Of a stretch of DNA of 64,000 nucleotides, positions 16,975 through 26,214 are shown in pieces. The translations under genes were made by a program, and so were the position numbers. The stretch's first letter is position 1. Each line of letters opens with the position of its first letter. The stretch spans positions 2,480,001 through 2,544,000 of the forward strand of contig NZ_CP020737.1 of the NCBI RefSeq assembly GCF_002097715.1, in the 5' to 3' direction. The DNA comes from Burkholderia ubonensis subsp. mesacidophila (GTDB lineage Bacteria > Pseudomonadota > Gammaproteobacteria > Burkholderiales > Burkholderiaceae). A model generated the notes under the pieces. It was not told the DNA's origin and did no database searches. It saw nothing but the letters and a program-made list of their open reading frames with translations.

Positions 16975-17003
16975 ATTATAGGGTTGTTACGTACACACGT
17001 CAA
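16975..17003 (-). promoter_or_regulatory. promoter of the initiator tRNA gene
   Basis: On the minus strand TTGACG (17003-16998) is followed by exactly 17 bp and a consensus TATAAT (16980-16975). Transcription would begin a few bases before the tRNA 5' end. This is the strongest sigma-70 promoter match in the window. Confidence 0.88.
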
Positions 17004-17142
17004 CACTTTTGTCATTTTTCTTTCTTGCTCCGGCGCTAGTCACATCACGACGACCTCATCGATGCGTCGCATCGCACGCGTTGGCGCATCACGCTCGCGG
17101 TAAGATGGCGGCCTTCGAATACACGCCGCAACCGCACCGCCC

Positions 17143-17919
17143 ATGAAGATCGCCACCTGGAACGTCAACTCGCTCAACGTCCGCAAGCAGCACGTGCTCG
17201 ACTGGCTCGCGCAAAGCGGCACCGACGTGCTGTGCCTGCAGGAGCTGAAACTGCCGGACGACAAATTCCCGCGCGCCGATCTCGAGGCCGCCGGCTATCG
17301 CTGCTGGTTCACCGGCCAGAAGACCTACAACGGCGTCGCGATCCTCGCGCGTGACACCCTGTCGTTCGACGAATCGGACGTCACCCGCAACATCCCCGGC
17401 TTCGACGATCCGCAACAGCGCGTGATCGCGGTGACGGTCGGCGGCGCGCGCATCATCTCCGCATATTTCCCGAACGGCCAGGCGCCCGACTCCGACAAGT
17501 TCGTCTACAAGATGCAGTGGCTCGACGCGCTGAACGCGTGGCTGCGCAGCGAACTGCAGCGCTACCCGAAGCTCGCGCTGCTCGGCGACTACAACATCGC
17601 GCCCGAAGACCGCGACGTGCACGATCCCGCGAAATGGGAAGGCCAGAACCTCGTGTCGCCGCAGGAGCGCGCGCACTTCGCGGGCCTGGTCGAACTCGGG
17701 CTCGTCGACGCGTTCCGCCGCTTCGAGCAGCCCGAAAAGACCTTCACGTGGTGGGACTACCGGATGATGGCGTTCCGCCGCAACGCGGGGCTGCGCATCG
17801 ACCACATCCTGCTGTCGGCGCCGCTCGCCGAAACCTGCACGTCGTGCGAAGTCGATCGCACACCGCGCACGTGGGAGCAGCCGTCCGACCATACGCCGGT
17901 CGTCGCGGTCGTCGGCTGA
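17143..17919 (+). CDS. xthA: exodeoxyribonuclease III
   Basis: The 258-residue enzyme is an AP endonuclease and 3'-5' exonuclease of base excision repair. Exonuclease III residues are visible: Asn7 in TWNVNSLNVR, Glu34 in LCLQELKLPD, the metal/catalytic segment GDYNIAPEDRDV, and the C-terminal SDHTPVV. Length is normal (255-270). TAAGAT at 17102-17107 may be the -10 element. It converges on the S9 peptidase gene with a 33-bp gap. Confidence 0.96.
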   Translation: MKIATWNVNSLNVRKQHVLDWLAQSGTDVLCLQELKLPDDKFPRADLEAAGYRCWFTGQKTYNGVAILARDTLSFDESDVTRNIPGFDDPQQRVIAVTVGGARIISAYFPNGQAPDSDKFVYKMQWLDALNAWLRSELQRYPKLALLGDYNIAPEDRDVHDPAKWEGQNLVSPQERAHFAGLVELGLVDAFRRFEQPEKTFTWWDYRMMAFRRNAGLRIDHILLSAPLAETCTSCEVDRTPRTWEQPSDHTPVVAVVG

Positions 17920-17952
17920 GCACGCTGCCCGCGCGCGGTCGGCGACGCGCGG

Positions 17953-20070
17953 TTAGCGACGCGCGGGCGCGGGCCCGAGATGGGCCCACAGGAAACCGAA
18001 TTCGGCCGCATCGGATTCGGCGCGCTCCAGATCGTCGGCGCTGCCGTGGCCGCCGTCGGTGTTCTCCCAGTACCACACCCTTTCATGACCGAGCGCGTGC
18101 ATGCGCGCGGCCATCTTGCGCGCGTGCGCGGGATGCACGCGATCGTCACGCGTCGACGTCGTCAGCAGCAGCGGCGGATACGCGACGCCCTCGCGCACGC
18201 GGTGATACGGCGAGTACGCGGCCAGCGCCGCACCCTCGCGCGGGTCGTCCGGGTCGCCATACTCGTCCAGCCATGCGGCGCCCGCGTGCAGCTTCGGATA
18301 GCGTCGCATGTCGAGCAGCGGCACCTGGCAGAGCACCGCGCCGAACAGCTCCGGCCGCTGCACCATGCACGCAGCGACCAGCAGCCCGCCGTTGCTGCCG
18401 CCCTCGATGCCGAGTTGCGCGGCCGTCGTCACCCCCGTCCCGATCAGATCCTCGGCCACCGCGATGAAGTCGTCGAACGAACGCTGCCGGTGTTCGCGCT
18501 GCGCGTCGACGTGCCAGCGCGGCCCGAACTCGCCGCCGCCGCGGATGTGCGCAAACGCCGCCACGCCGCCGCGCTCGAGCCACGCGATGCCGAGCGCGTC
18601 GCTGTAGCCCGGCAGGTTCGGCAGCGCGAAGCCGCCGTAACCGGACAGCAGGCACGGCCGCGTGATGCGCTGAATGCGCGCGTCGCCGTCGAGCGCATCC
18701 AGCGCATCAGACGGCCCGATCAGCGTGTACGGCACCACGGTGCCGTCACGCGAGCGCGCGCTCGCGCGGCGCACGACGAGCCCGGCCGCGTCGAACTGCA
18801 CCGGCGGCCGGTCGAGCAGCACGCGGCGCGATTGCGCATCGGCCGTCCGATCGGCAAGATCGGCCAGCCAGCATTCGGGCGGATCGAGATAGGTGTCGAC
18901 GTCCACGTACACGTCGTCGTTCAACGTCGACTCGACGGGCTCGACGTCGATCTGCGCATCGCCCGGCCAGTCGAACGGCCGCGCGTCCCACGTCCACGCG
19001 CCGTCGTCCGCCTGCCGCGGCTGCCACAGCATCGTGCGGTTGTGCACATCGTCGAGCCAGCTCGCGATCAGCGTATGGCGCGTGTGCGTCCACGTGCACG
19101 CGGACGTCGACGGCCCCGGCTCGAACAGCGTGTCGAACGCGCGCGAACCGGCGAGAAACGCATCCTCGCGGATCGCGAGCAGCGAGCCGCCCGCGTGGCG
19201 CACGTCGCCGCAGTCCCAGTCGAGCCGCGGCTCCAGCACGAGCCAGCCTTGCCAGAATCCGACCTCGACATGCGTCGGCACGTCGTAACGCGCCCACTCG
19301 CCTTCGGCTGTCAGCCGGTACGAATGCGAATCGAAGAAATCGACGCTGCGCAATGCGAAGTGGCGGCCGTCGACGGGATCGAACCACGCGCCCGCGCTGA
19401 TGTCGTCGGGCTCGCCGCGAAACACGACGGGCGCGTCGGCGAGCGGCGTGCCGCGCACCCAGCGCCGCGCTTCGTACGGATAGCCGGCCGCGGTCGCATG
19501 CGCTTCGCCGCGATCCCAGCTCACGTAGACGGTGTCGCGATCGATCCAGCCGACCGTGTGATGGCCCGGCTCGTCGATCGTGAAACCGGCATCGACGAAG
19601 CGGCGCTGCACGAGATCGAACTCGCGCACGACGACCGCGTCGGCGCCGCCCGGCGACAGCGATAGCAGCGCGCGATCGCCGTCCGGATACAGGATCGCGT
19701 CGTGCTCGAACACCCACGACTCGCCCTCTTCCTCGCCGAGCGCATCGACGTCGAGCAGCGTTTCCCACGCCGGCCGGCCCGCGCGCCAGTCGTCCCAGCG
19801 CGCGCGACGCCACAGTCCCTTCGGATGAAGGTCGTCCTGCCACAGGTCGTACGCCCAGTCGCGCCAGCGGGTCGGAATCACCGGGCGCTCGCGCGGCAGA
19901 TAGGCTTGCGCCAGGCGCGCCACGAGCGCGCGATACGCGTCGTCGTCGCGCAGCGCGACGCGCGTGCGCGCATTCTGCTCGTCGACCCACGCGCGGGCGC
20001 GCGCGCTGTCGAGCGCTTCGAGAAAACGGAACGGATCGGCCCCGGCGGGCCAGCGGAAGGAGTCGGACAT
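17953..20070 (-). CDS. prolyl oligopeptidase family (S9) serine peptidase
   Basis: The 705-residue protein has an N-terminal seven-bladed propeller region and a C-terminal alpha/beta hydrolase domain. The triad is readable: nucleophile Ser559 in GGSNGG, the Asp in TSTRDDRVHP and the His in NTDGGHGSAD. The closest known class is the prolyl-oligopeptidase S9A group, which cleaves short peptides after proline. The start at 20070 (MSDSFRWPAG) is preferred because family similarity begins there; an upstream ATG would add 11 residues. No signal peptide is seen, so it is cytosolic. It is a single gene. Confidence 0.93.
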   Translation of the reverse strand: MSDSFRWPAGADPFRFLEALDSARARAWVDEQNARTRVALRDDDAYRALVARLAQAYLPRERPVIPTRWRDWAYDLWQDDLHPKGLWRRARWDDWRAGRPAWETLLDVDALGEEEGESWVFEHDAILYPDGDRALLSLSPGGADAVVVREFDLVQRRFVDAGFTIDEPGHHTVGWIDRDTVYVSWDRGEAHATAAGYPYEARRWVRGTPLADAPVVFRGEPDDISAGAWFDPVDGRHFALRSVDFFDSHSYRLTAEGEWARYDVPTHVEVGFWQGWLVLEPRLDWDCGDVRHAGGSLLAIREDAFLAGSRAFDTLFEPGPSTSACTWTHTRHTLIASWLDDVHNRTMLWQPRQADDGAWTWDARPFDWPGDAQIDVEPVESTLNDDVYVDVDTYLDPPECWLADLADRTADAQSRRVLLDRPPVQFDAAGLVVRRASARSRDGTVVPYTLIGPSDALDALDGDARIQRITRPCLLSGYGGFALPNLPGYSDALGIAWLERGGVAAFAHIRGGGEFGPRWHVDAQREHRQRSFDDFIAVAEDLIGTGVTTAAQLGIEGGSNGGLLVAACMVQRPELFGAVLCQVPLLDMRRYPKLHAGAAWLDEYGDPDDPREGAALAAYSPYHRVREGVAYPPLLLTTSTRDDRVHPAHARKMAARMHALGHERVWYWENTDGGHGSADDLERAESDAAEFGFLWAHLGPAPARR

Positions 20071-20122
20071 GGCGGATCGGCGTGGCAGCACACTGCGTGT
20101 CAAACCACGATTATGTCCGATC

Positions 20123-20151
20123 GCGGCATGCGCGGTGCCCGCGCATGCCGC
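20123..20151 (-). terminator. hairpin after ntrC
   Basis: The perfect 13-bp stem GCGGCATGCGCGG/CCGCGCATGCCGC with a TGC loop sits 10 bp beyond the ntrC stop. There is no T-run, so it may protect the mRNA end rather than terminate by itself. Confidence 0.55.
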
Positions 20152-20160
20152 ACTGCGCGC

Positions 20161-21666
20161 TCACGGCTCCAGATGCAGTTCCTGGATCTTGCGCGTGATC
20201 GTGTTGCGGCCGATGCCGAGCCGCTCCGCCGCCTCGACCTTGCGGCCGCGCGTGAAGTCGAGCGCCTCGCGGATCACCGCGGCCTCGAAGCGGCGCGCGA
20301 GTTCGTCCATCACGTCGGCCGAGTTCTCGCGCAGCAGGCGCGCGACCTCGGTGCGCAACCCGTGCTCCCACATCGGGTAACCAGCCGGCGCGCTGTTCGG
20401 CGAAGCGGCGACCGGCGCGCCCGTCACGCCGGCGGCCGGCGACAGCGCGGGCGCTTCGCCGCCTGCCGCGTGCGCGTCGGCCGCGTCGCCCATCGCAACG
20501 ACCGCCGCGCCGGACGGCACGAGATCGGGCGGCAGGTCCTTGATCTCGACCGTCTGCGCGGGCGCCATCACGGTCAGCCAGTTCGCGAGGTTCTCGAGCT
20601 GCCGCACGTTGCCCGGGAACGGCAGCGACGTCAGGTACGCGAGCGCCTCGTCCGACACGCGCTTCGACTCGACGCCGAGATCGCGCGCGCTTTTCTGCAG
20701 GAAGTGCCGCGTGAGCAGCGCAATGTCCTCGCTGCGTTCGCGCAGCGGCGGCAGGCGCAGCCGAATCACGTTGAGCCGGTGATACAGGTCCTCGCGGAAC
20801 AGCCCCTGCCGCACGCGCGACTCGAGGTTCTGGTGCGTCGCGGCGATCACGCGCACGTTCGCGCGCAGCGGGCTGTGGCCGCCGACGCGATAGAACTGGC
20901 CATCCGACAGCACGCGCAACAGGCGCGTCTGCAGATCGAACGGCATGTCGCCGATTTCGTCGAGGAACAGCGTGCCGTTCTCGGCCTGCTCGAAGCGGCC
21001 CTGGCGCGTGGTTTGCGCGCCGGTGAACGCGCCGCGCTCGTGACCGAACAGCTCCGATTCGAGCAGGTCCTTCGGGATCGCCGCGGTGTTGAGCGCAATG
21101 AACGGGCCGTTCGCGCGCGGGCTGTGACGGTGCAGCGCCCGCGCGACGAGCTCCTTGCCGGTACCGGACTCGCCGGTGATCAGCACGGTCGCGGCCGAAT
21201 GCGACAGGCGGCCGATCGCGCGGAACATGTCCTGCATCGCCGGCGCCTGGCCGAGCATCTCGGGTGCCTCGGCGACGCGGTCGTCCTGCGGCGCGCCGCC
21301 GCGCAGGCTCTCCTCGACCGCACGGCGGATCAGCTCGACCGCCTTGTCGACGTCGAACGGCTTCGCGAGGTATTCGAACGCGCCGCCCTGGAACGCCGCG
21401 ACGGCGCTGTCGAGATCGGAGAACGCGGTCATGATGATCACCGGCAGGCCCGGCATCCGCTCGTGCATCGCCTGCAGCAGCTCGAGGCCCGAGCCGCCCG
21501 GCATCCGGATGTCGGACACCAGCACCTGCGGCGTCTCGTGGTCGAGCGCGCCGAGCGCATCGCGCACGTTCGAGAAGCTCTTGGTCGCGAAGCTGTCGCG
21601 CGCCAGTGCCTTTTCGAGCACCCAGCGGATCGATTGGTCGTCGTCTACTATCCAGATCGGCTTCAT
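20161..21666 (-). CDS. ntrC: nitrogen regulation response regulator NtrC (NR-I)
   Basis: The 501-residue sigma-54 activator has a receiver domain with phosphoacceptor Asp52 in VSDIRMPG. The AAA+ domain shows Walker A GESGTGKE, the sigma-54-contacting GAFTGA loop and Walker B LFLDEIGD. The C-terminus is a Fis-type helix-turn-helix ([20 protein letters not shown]). A Gly/Ala-rich linker of about 60 residues separates the last two domains. It is the third gene of glnA-ntrB-ntrC, 39 bp after ntrB. It should activate the glnA promoter seen at 24553. Confidence 0.97.
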   Translation of the reverse strand: MKPIWIVDDDQSIRWVLEKALARDSFATKSFSNVRDALGALDHETPQVLVSDIRMPGGSGLELLQAMHERMPGLPVIIMTAFSDLDSAVAAFQGGAFEYLAKPFDVDKAVELIRRAVEESLRGGAPQDDRVAEAPEMLGQAPAMQDMFRAIGRLSHSAATVLITGESGTGKELVARALHRHSPRANGPFIALNTAAIPKDLLESELFGHERGAFTGAQTTRQGRFEQAENGTLFLDEIGDMPFDLQTRLLRVLSDGQFYRVGGHSPLRANVRVIAATHQNLESRVRQGLFREDLYHRLNVIRLRLPPLRERSEDIALLTRHFLQKSARDLGVESKRVSDEALAYLTSLPFPGNVRQLENLANWLTVMAPAQTVEIKDLPPDLVPSGAAVVAMGDAADAHAAGGEAPALSPAAGVTGAPVAASPNSAPAGYPMWEHGLRTEVARLLRENSADVMDELARRFEAAVIREALDFTRGRKVEAAERLGIGRNTITRKIQELHLEP

Positions 21667-21705
21667 AGGTCGGTCAGATGTCTCGGTGAATCGCGAAGTC
21701 GCCGC

Positions 21706-22848
21706 TCAGTGATCGAGCGGCAGCAAAATCTGAAATTCGGTGCGACCGGGCCGGCTTTCGACCTCGATCATCCCGTCGTGCTGCTGCACGAACGTCTGCG
21801 CGAGCGTGAGGCCGAGGCCGCTGCCGTCCTCGCGCCCGGACACGAGCGGGTAGAAGATCCGGTCGCGGATCTCGTCCGGAATGCCCGGCCCGTTGTCGAT
21901 CACATGCAAGTCCAGTGCCAGCTTGTACAGGCGCTTCGCGATCGTGATCTTGCGCGCGACCCGCGTGCGCAGCTCGATGCGCGCATCGCCCTGCGCGATC
22001 CGCTCGCGCAGCGCCTGCGCCGCGTTGCGCACGATGTTCAGCAGCGCCTGGATCAGTTGCTCCTTGTCGCCGCGCAGGTCCGGCACGCTGACGTCGTAGT
22101 CGCGCTCGATCGACAGCCCGCGCGGGAACTCGGCGAGCATCACCGCGCGCACGCGCTCGCACACTTCGTGGATGTTCACGTCGCCGACGATGTGCGGATG
22201 CCGGTGCGGCTCGAGCAGCCGGTCGACGAGCGTCTGCAGGCGATCGGACTCCTTGATGATGACCTGCGTGTATTCGCGCAGCTCGCCGCGTTCGCGCTCG
22301 CCGAGCTCGAATTCGAGCAGCTGCGCGGCGCCGCGAATCCCGCCGAGCGGGTTCTTGATCTCGTGCGCGAGGTTGCGGATCAGCTGCTTGTTGACCGCGG
22401 TCAGGTCGTGAATGCGCTCCTCGCGGTCGGTGCGCGACTGGCGCTCGTTCTCGAACAGCTCGACGAGCACGAAGTCCGGCGCGCTCTCGAGAAAGCCGAC
22501 GATCGCATGCACGTGCAGCGGCTCGCGGCCGGGCCGGTCGAGCACGGTGTCGAGGTGCGTCGCGTGAAAGCGCTCCTCGCCGATCGCGGTGATCGTCGAT
22601 GCGAGCTCGTTCGCGTTCGGGAAGATCTCGCCCCACGGCCGCTGCGCGAGCTGGCGGCGCGAGATGTCGAGCATCGCCTCCGCGGACGGATTCGCGAACG
22701 CGATCTTCAGCGTCTTGCGGTCGAGCACCAGCACGACCGTCGGCAGCGCCTCCAGCCCGGCGAGCAGCCCCGAACGCGCGAGCCGCTCGTCATCCGTCAG
22801 ACGCTCAGGCTGCCCCGTCTTCGCCTTGATCAGATTCTTCAGAACCAT
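21706..22848 (-). CDS. ntrB: nitrogen regulation sensor kinase NtrB (NR-II)
   Basis: This 380-residue cytosolic kinase/phosphatase lacks membrane segments. A PAS domain covers about 25-130, the phosphoacceptor is His162 in NLAHEIKNPLGG, and the ATPase domain shows NIVRNAAQAL, DNGPGIP and GSGLGLTLAQ. In this family PII protein binding switches the activity according to nitrogen status. Its ATG follows a glnA-ntrB gap of 177 bp that includes a terminator-like hairpin, so ntrBC expression may partly depend on readthrough. Confidence 0.96.
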   Translation of the reverse strand: MVLKNLIKAKTGQPERLTDDERLARSGLLAGLEALPTVVLVLDRKTLKIAFANPSAEAMLDISRRQLAQRPWGEIFPNANELASTITAIGEERFHATHLDTVLDRPGREPLHVHAIVGFLESAPDFVLVELFENERQSRTDREERIHDLTAVNKQLIRNLAHEIKNPLGGIRGAAQLLEFELGERERGELREYTQVIIKESDRLQTLVDRLLEPHRHPHIVGDVNIHEVCERVRAVMLAEFPRGLSIERDYDVSVPDLRGDKEQLIQALLNIVRNAAQALRERIAQGDARIELRTRVARKITIAKRLYKLALDLHVIDNGPGIPDEIRDRIFYPLVSGREDGSGLGLTLAQTFVQQHDGMIEVESRPGRTEFQILLPLDH

Positions 22849-22907
22849 CTTGCGTGCTTATCGAGCCCAGGAGGCACAAAAAATTGTGAATGCCGCGGAA
22901 CAAAAAA

Positions 22908-22928
22908 GGGACGGCTGGGCGCCGTCCC
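22908..22928 (-). terminator. terminator or attenuator between glnA and ntrB
   Basis: An 8-bp stem GGGACGGC/GCCGTCCC with a 5-nt loop is followed on the minus strand by TTTTTTG. It lies about 100 bp after the glnA stop and would reduce, without abolishing, readthrough into ntrBC. Confidence 0.75.
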
Positions 22929-23025
22929 CTTTTCAGATTCCGCTGCCTGCGCCGGGAGTTGCGCGGCGCAAGCGAACCGGCGTGGCGGCGCTTCGCCCGC
23001 TGAAGCGTCGAAGCGCCATCGCCGC

Positions 23026-24441
23026 TTACAGCGAGTAGTACATCTCGAACTCGATCGGATGCGTGGTCATGCGGAACTTCGCGAGCTCCTGCTCCTTCAG
23101 CGCGAGGTACGCATCGATCATGCCGTCCGTGAACACGCCACCGCGCGTCAGGAACTCGCGATCCTTGTCGAGTGCTTCCAGTGCTTGGTCGAGGCCCGCG
23201 CAGACGGTCGGGATCTTTGCATCCTCTTCCGGCGGCAGGTCGTACAGGTTCTTGTCGGCGGCTTCGCCCGGATGGATCTTGTTCTGGATCCCGTCCAGAC
23301 CGGCCATCATCAGTGCCGTGAAGCACAGGTACGGGTTCGCCATCGGGTCCGGGAAACGCGTTTCGATGCGGCGGCCCTTCGGGTTCGACACGTGCGGAAT
23401 GCGGATCGATGCCGAACGGTTGCGTGCCGAGTAAGCGAGCTTGACCGGTGCTTCGAAGTGCGGAACCAGACGCTTGTACGAGTTCGTCGTCGGGTTCGTG
23501 ATCGCGTTCAGCGCGCGGGCGTGCTTGATGATGCCGCCGATGTAGAACAGCGCCAGTTCCGACAGGCCGGCATAGCCGTTACCCGCGAACAGGTTCTGGC
23601 CGTCCTTCCAGATCGACTGGTGAACGTGCATGCCCGAACCGTTGTCGCCGACGACCGGCTTCGGCATGAACGTCGCCGTCTTGCCGTACGAATGCGCGAC
23701 GTTGTGGATGATGTACTTCGACCATTGCGTCCAGTCGGCGCGCTGCACGAGCGTCGAGAACTTCGTGCCGATTTCGTTCTGGCCCTGGCCCGCCACTTCG
23801 TGGTGGTGCACTTCGACCGGGATGCCGAGCTGTTCGAGCAGCAGACACATCTCCGAACGCATGTCCTGGAACGTGTCGACCGGCGCGACCGGGAAGTAGC
23901 CGCCCTTCGTGCCCGGACGGTGGCCCGTGTTGCCGCCTTCGAATTCCTTGCCCGACGACCACGGCGCTTCTTCCGAGTTGATCTTCACGAAGCAGCCCGA
24001 CATGTCCGTGTTCCACTGGACCGAGTCGAAAATGAAGAATTCCGGCTCCGGACCGAAGTAGGCCGTGTCGCCGATGCCCGTGCTCTTCAGGTACGCTTCG
24101 CCGCGCTTCGCGAGCGAACGCGGGTCGCGCTCGTAGCCCTTGCCGTCGGCCGGCTCGACCACGTCGCAGGTCAGCACCAGCGTCGATTCTTCGTAGAACG
24201 GGTCGACGAACGCAGCGCTCGGATCCGGCATGAGCAGCATGTCCGACGCCTCGATGCCCTTCCAGCCCGCGATCGACGAACCGTCGAATGCATGGCCGCT
24301 TTCGAACTTGTCTTCGTCAAACGCCGACACCGGCACCGACACGTGCTGCTCCTTGCCGCGCGTATCGGTGAAGCGGAAATCGACAAACTTGACGTCCTCG
24401 TCCTTCACGAGCTGCATGACGTCGGCGACGGTTTTACTCAT
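23026..24441 (-). CDS. glnA: glutamine synthetase type I
   Basis: The 471-residue enzyme makes glutamine from glutamate and ammonia with ATP. GS signatures are present: FDGSSIAGW near the N-terminus, the ATP-binding [16 protein letters not shown], and the adenylylation-site region NLYDLPPEE, so activity is probably controlled by GlnE as in type I-beta enzymes. Length matches the family (469-471). The ATG follows AGGAGAAGAGG. It is the first gene of glnA-ntrB-ntrC and has a sigma-54/NtrC promoter. Confidence 0.98.
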   Translation of the reverse strand: MSKTVADVMQLVKDEDVKFVDFRFTDTRGKEQHVSVPVSAFDEDKFESGHAFDGSSIAGWKGIEASDMLLMPDPSAAFVDPFYEESTLVLTCDVVEPADGKGYERDPRSLAKRGEAYLKSTGIGDTAYFGPEPEFFIFDSVQWNTDMSGCFVKINSEEAPWSSGKEFEGGNTGHRPGTKGGYFPVAPVDTFQDMRSEMCLLLEQLGIPVEVHHHEVAGQGQNEIGTKFSTLVQRADWTQWSKYIIHNVAHSYGKTATFMPKPVVGDNGSGMHVHQSIWKDGQNLFAGNGYAGLSELALFYIGGIIKHARALNAITNPTTNSYKRLVPHFEAPVKLAYSARNRSASIRIPHVSNPKGRRIETRFPDPMANPYLCFTALMMAGLDGIQNKIHPGEAADKNLYDLPPEEDAKIPTVCAGLDQALEALDKDREFLTRGGVFTDGMIDAYLALKEQELAKFRMTTHPIEFEMYYSL

Positions 24442-24552
24442 AACCTCTTCTCCTGATTGAACAATACCGGCGGACTGGGACCGCCTCGTTTATCGAGCTG
24501 CTCGGAGCCAGGCTTTGGCGCAGCGTGCCCCGATTCGACCGAATTCAATAAA

Positions 24553-24567
24553 GCAGCTTCCGTGCCA
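24553..24567 (-). promoter_or_regulatory. sigma-54 promoter of glnA
   Basis: The minus strand reads TGGCACGGAAGCTGC, matching the sigma-54 consensus TGGCACG-N4-TTGC at every defined position but one (C for the first T of the -12 element). Transcription would start near 24541, about 100 nt before the glnA ATG. Confidence 0.88.
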
Positions 24568-24656
24568 TGCCTGCGCGGGATCGGCGCAAACCACGCCGTG
24601 GCGCGCCGCGACGAGGCCTCGCCGCGCAATTTCAGGGCCTTGCCGGCGCATCGGAA

Positions 24657-24671
24657 GCACCTTTATGGTGC
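24657..24671 (-). promoter_or_regulatory. NtrC binding site 1 upstream of glnA
   Basis: GCACCTTTATGGTGC is a perfect GCAC-N7-GTGC NtrC enhancer element, about 90 bp upstream of the -24 element. A further half-site TGGTGCA lies at 24707-24713. Confidence 0.85.
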
Positions 24672-24726
24672 GACACATCGTGCCCGACACCCCGAATGAA
24701 TCATTATGGTGCATTCCCGGCATTTT

Positions 24727-24741
24727 GCACCCTTTTGGTGA
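24727..24741 (-). promoter_or_regulatory. NtrC binding site 2 upstream of glnA
   Basis: GCACCCTTTTGGTGA matches GCAC-N7-GTGC with one end mismatch, 70 bp from site 1, close to seven helical turns. It also lies only about 60 bp from the divergent rhodanese promoter. Confidence 0.7.
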
Positions 24742-24799
24742 GCACGTGCGCCGTGCGCGGGCCGCGTGGCGCACGGACATCGCGCGGCAGGCGGCGCGC

Positions 24800-24805
24800 T
24801 AGAAT
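24800..24805 (+). promoter_or_regulatory. -10 element of the rhodanese gene
   Basis: TAGAAT lies 32 bp before the ATG at 24837, and AGGGAGACC supplies the ribosome binding site. The -35 region is poor. Confidence 0.5.
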
Positions 24806-24836
24806 ATTCGTTTGACCGATAGGGAGACCTCCTGCC

Positions 24837-25301
24837 ATGAGTACGCTCGAACAGCTTTACGGGAAGGCCGACGAACGCCGCACGCAAGGCGCGCTGAACT
24901 ATGCCGGCGCGCTGCTGCCGGCCGAGGCATTCGAACTGCTGCAGCTCGATCCGTCGGCGCGCCTCGTGGACGTGCGCACCCGCGCCGAACTGGACTGGGT
25001 CGGCCGCCCGCTCGTCGGCGACGGCCAGTACCTGCATCTCGAATGGACCCGCTACCCGGGCGGCGTGCCGAATGCCAAATTCGTCGATCAGTTGAAAGCC
25101 GCCGTCGAACCCGGCGCACCGGTGCTGTTCCTGTGCCGCAGCGCCGCGCGCTCGAAACTCGCCGCGCTCGCCGCCACCCAGGCCGGCTACACGAAAGCGT
25201 TCGACCTGCTCGAGGGCTTCGAGGGCGCGAAGGACGCCGAAGGCCACCGCAAGACGGTCGAAGGCTGGTGCTTCCGGAAACTGCCGTGGATCGGCGCCTG
25301 A
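24837..25301 (+). CDS. rhodanese-like domain protein
   Basis: The 154-residue protein has one rhodanese domain. The active-site loop is LFLCRSAARSKLAA, with Cys100 as the sulfur-accepting residue and CRSAARS as the loop. Such single-domain proteins act in sulfur transfer or as persulfide carriers; the substrate is unknown. No signal peptide is present. It is transcribed divergently from glnA, sharing a 395-bp control region with the NtrC sites, so nitrogen control is possible but unproven. A hairpin follows the gene. Confidence 0.9.
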   Translation: MSTLEQLYGKADERRTQGALNYAGALLPAEAFELLQLDPSARLVDVRTRAELDWVGRPLVGDGQYLHLEWTRYPGGVPNAKFVDQLKAAVEPGAPVLFLCRSAARSKLAALAATQAGYTKAFDLLEGFEGAKDAEGHRKTVEGWCFRKLPWIGA

Positions 25302-25355
25302 CGGCCCACGCGCACCGCCTGCGTCATCGTCGAGCCGGGCGATGACATCCCGATG

Positions 25356-25378
25356 ACGGGCCGCATTGCGCGGCCCGT
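25356..25378 (+). terminator. hairpin between convergent rhodanese and CinA-like genes
   Basis: A 9-bp stem ACGGGCCGC/GCGGCCCGT with a 5-nt loop is followed by a weak TTGCGTTGG. Confidence 0.5.
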
Positions 25379-25398
25379 TGCGTTGGTGCGGCCGGCGC

Positions 25399-26214
25399 TT
25401 ACGCGCGCGTCGCGTCGGGCTCGACGACGTCGCCGCCGAGCAGGTGCACGCCTTCGCGCAGCTTCACGAACGCGGCCGCGACCGCTTCCGGCTCGCCCTT
25501 CACGCCGAGGTCGATATGGCGGCGCGCGTAGATCCCGCCCCGCTCCGCATCGCCGACGCTCGGCAGGCTGAACACCCGCACGCCCGGAAAATCGCGCTCG
25601 ATCTTCTCCATCAGCGGCGTGAGCGTCGATTCCGGCAGCTCGAACACGTACAGCGAGCGCTCCGCATGCGGCGTCGCGTGATGCAGGTGCGCATAGCGCG
25701 TGTCGAGCACCCATTCGATCATCGGCCATGCCATCACCGGGAAGCCCGGCACGAAGTGCACGTCGCCGACCGAGAAGCCCGGAATCCGGTTGTAGCCGTT
25801 CGGGATGATCGCCGCGCCGCGCGGAAACACGCCCATGTTGAGCCGGTGCTGGTTTTCCGGCGAGTCGAAGTCGATCGGCTGGTCCGGGTCGGTGTGCATC
25901 TCGCGGATGCGTTCCTGGATCAGCAGCTTCGCGTCCGGATGCAGTTCGAGCGGCACGCCGAGCGCCGCGGCCGCGCATTGGCGCGTGTGGTCGTCCGGCG
26001 TCGCGCCGATGCCGCCCGTCGAGAACACGATGTCGCCCGCCGCGAACGCGCGGGCGAGCGTCGCGGTAATCCGCGCCGGATCGTCGCCGACATACTCGGC
26101 CCAGTCGAGCGCGAGGCCGCGCGCGCCGAGCAGTTCGATGAGCTTCGCGAGATGCTTGTCCTGCCGGCGACCGGAAAGGATTTCGTCGCCAATGATGATG
26201 ATGCCGATACTCAT
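25399..26214 (-). CDS. CinA-type molybdopterin-binding domain protein
   Basis: The 271-residue protein has the MoCF-biosynthesis (MoaB/MogA-like) fold: MSIGIIIIGDEILSGRRQDKH, then VFSTGGIGATPDDHT and PGFPVMAW. It corresponds to the N-terminal part of CinA proteins and lacks the C-terminal nicotinamide-nucleotide amidase domain. These stand-alone proteins are often labelled competence/damage-inducible, but an activity such as ADP-ribose pyrophosphatase is more likely; the exact reaction is not settled. Its start overlaps the stop of the upstream EI24 gene by 4 bp. Confidence 0.88.
   Translation of the reverse strand: MSIGIIIIGDEILSGRRQDKHLAKLIELLGARGLALDWAEYVGDDPARITATLARAFAAGDIVFSTGGIGATPDDHTRQCAAAALGVPLELHPDAKLLIQERIREMHTDPDQPIDFDSPENQHRLNMGVFPRGAAIIPNGYNRIPGFSVGDVHFVPGFPVMAWPMIEWVLDTRYAHLHHATPHAERSLYVFELPESTLTPLMEKIERDFPGVRVFSLPSVGDAERGGIYARRHIDLGVKGEPEAVAAAFVKLREGVHLLGGDVVEPDATRA

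Noticed and set aside
19702..24456. A very long plus-strand open frame across the peptidase and ntrC-ntrB-glnA genes
   Set aside because: It is antisense to four well-supported genes and reads as Arg/Ala/His-rich sequence without domains, the usual artefact of high GC at third positions.
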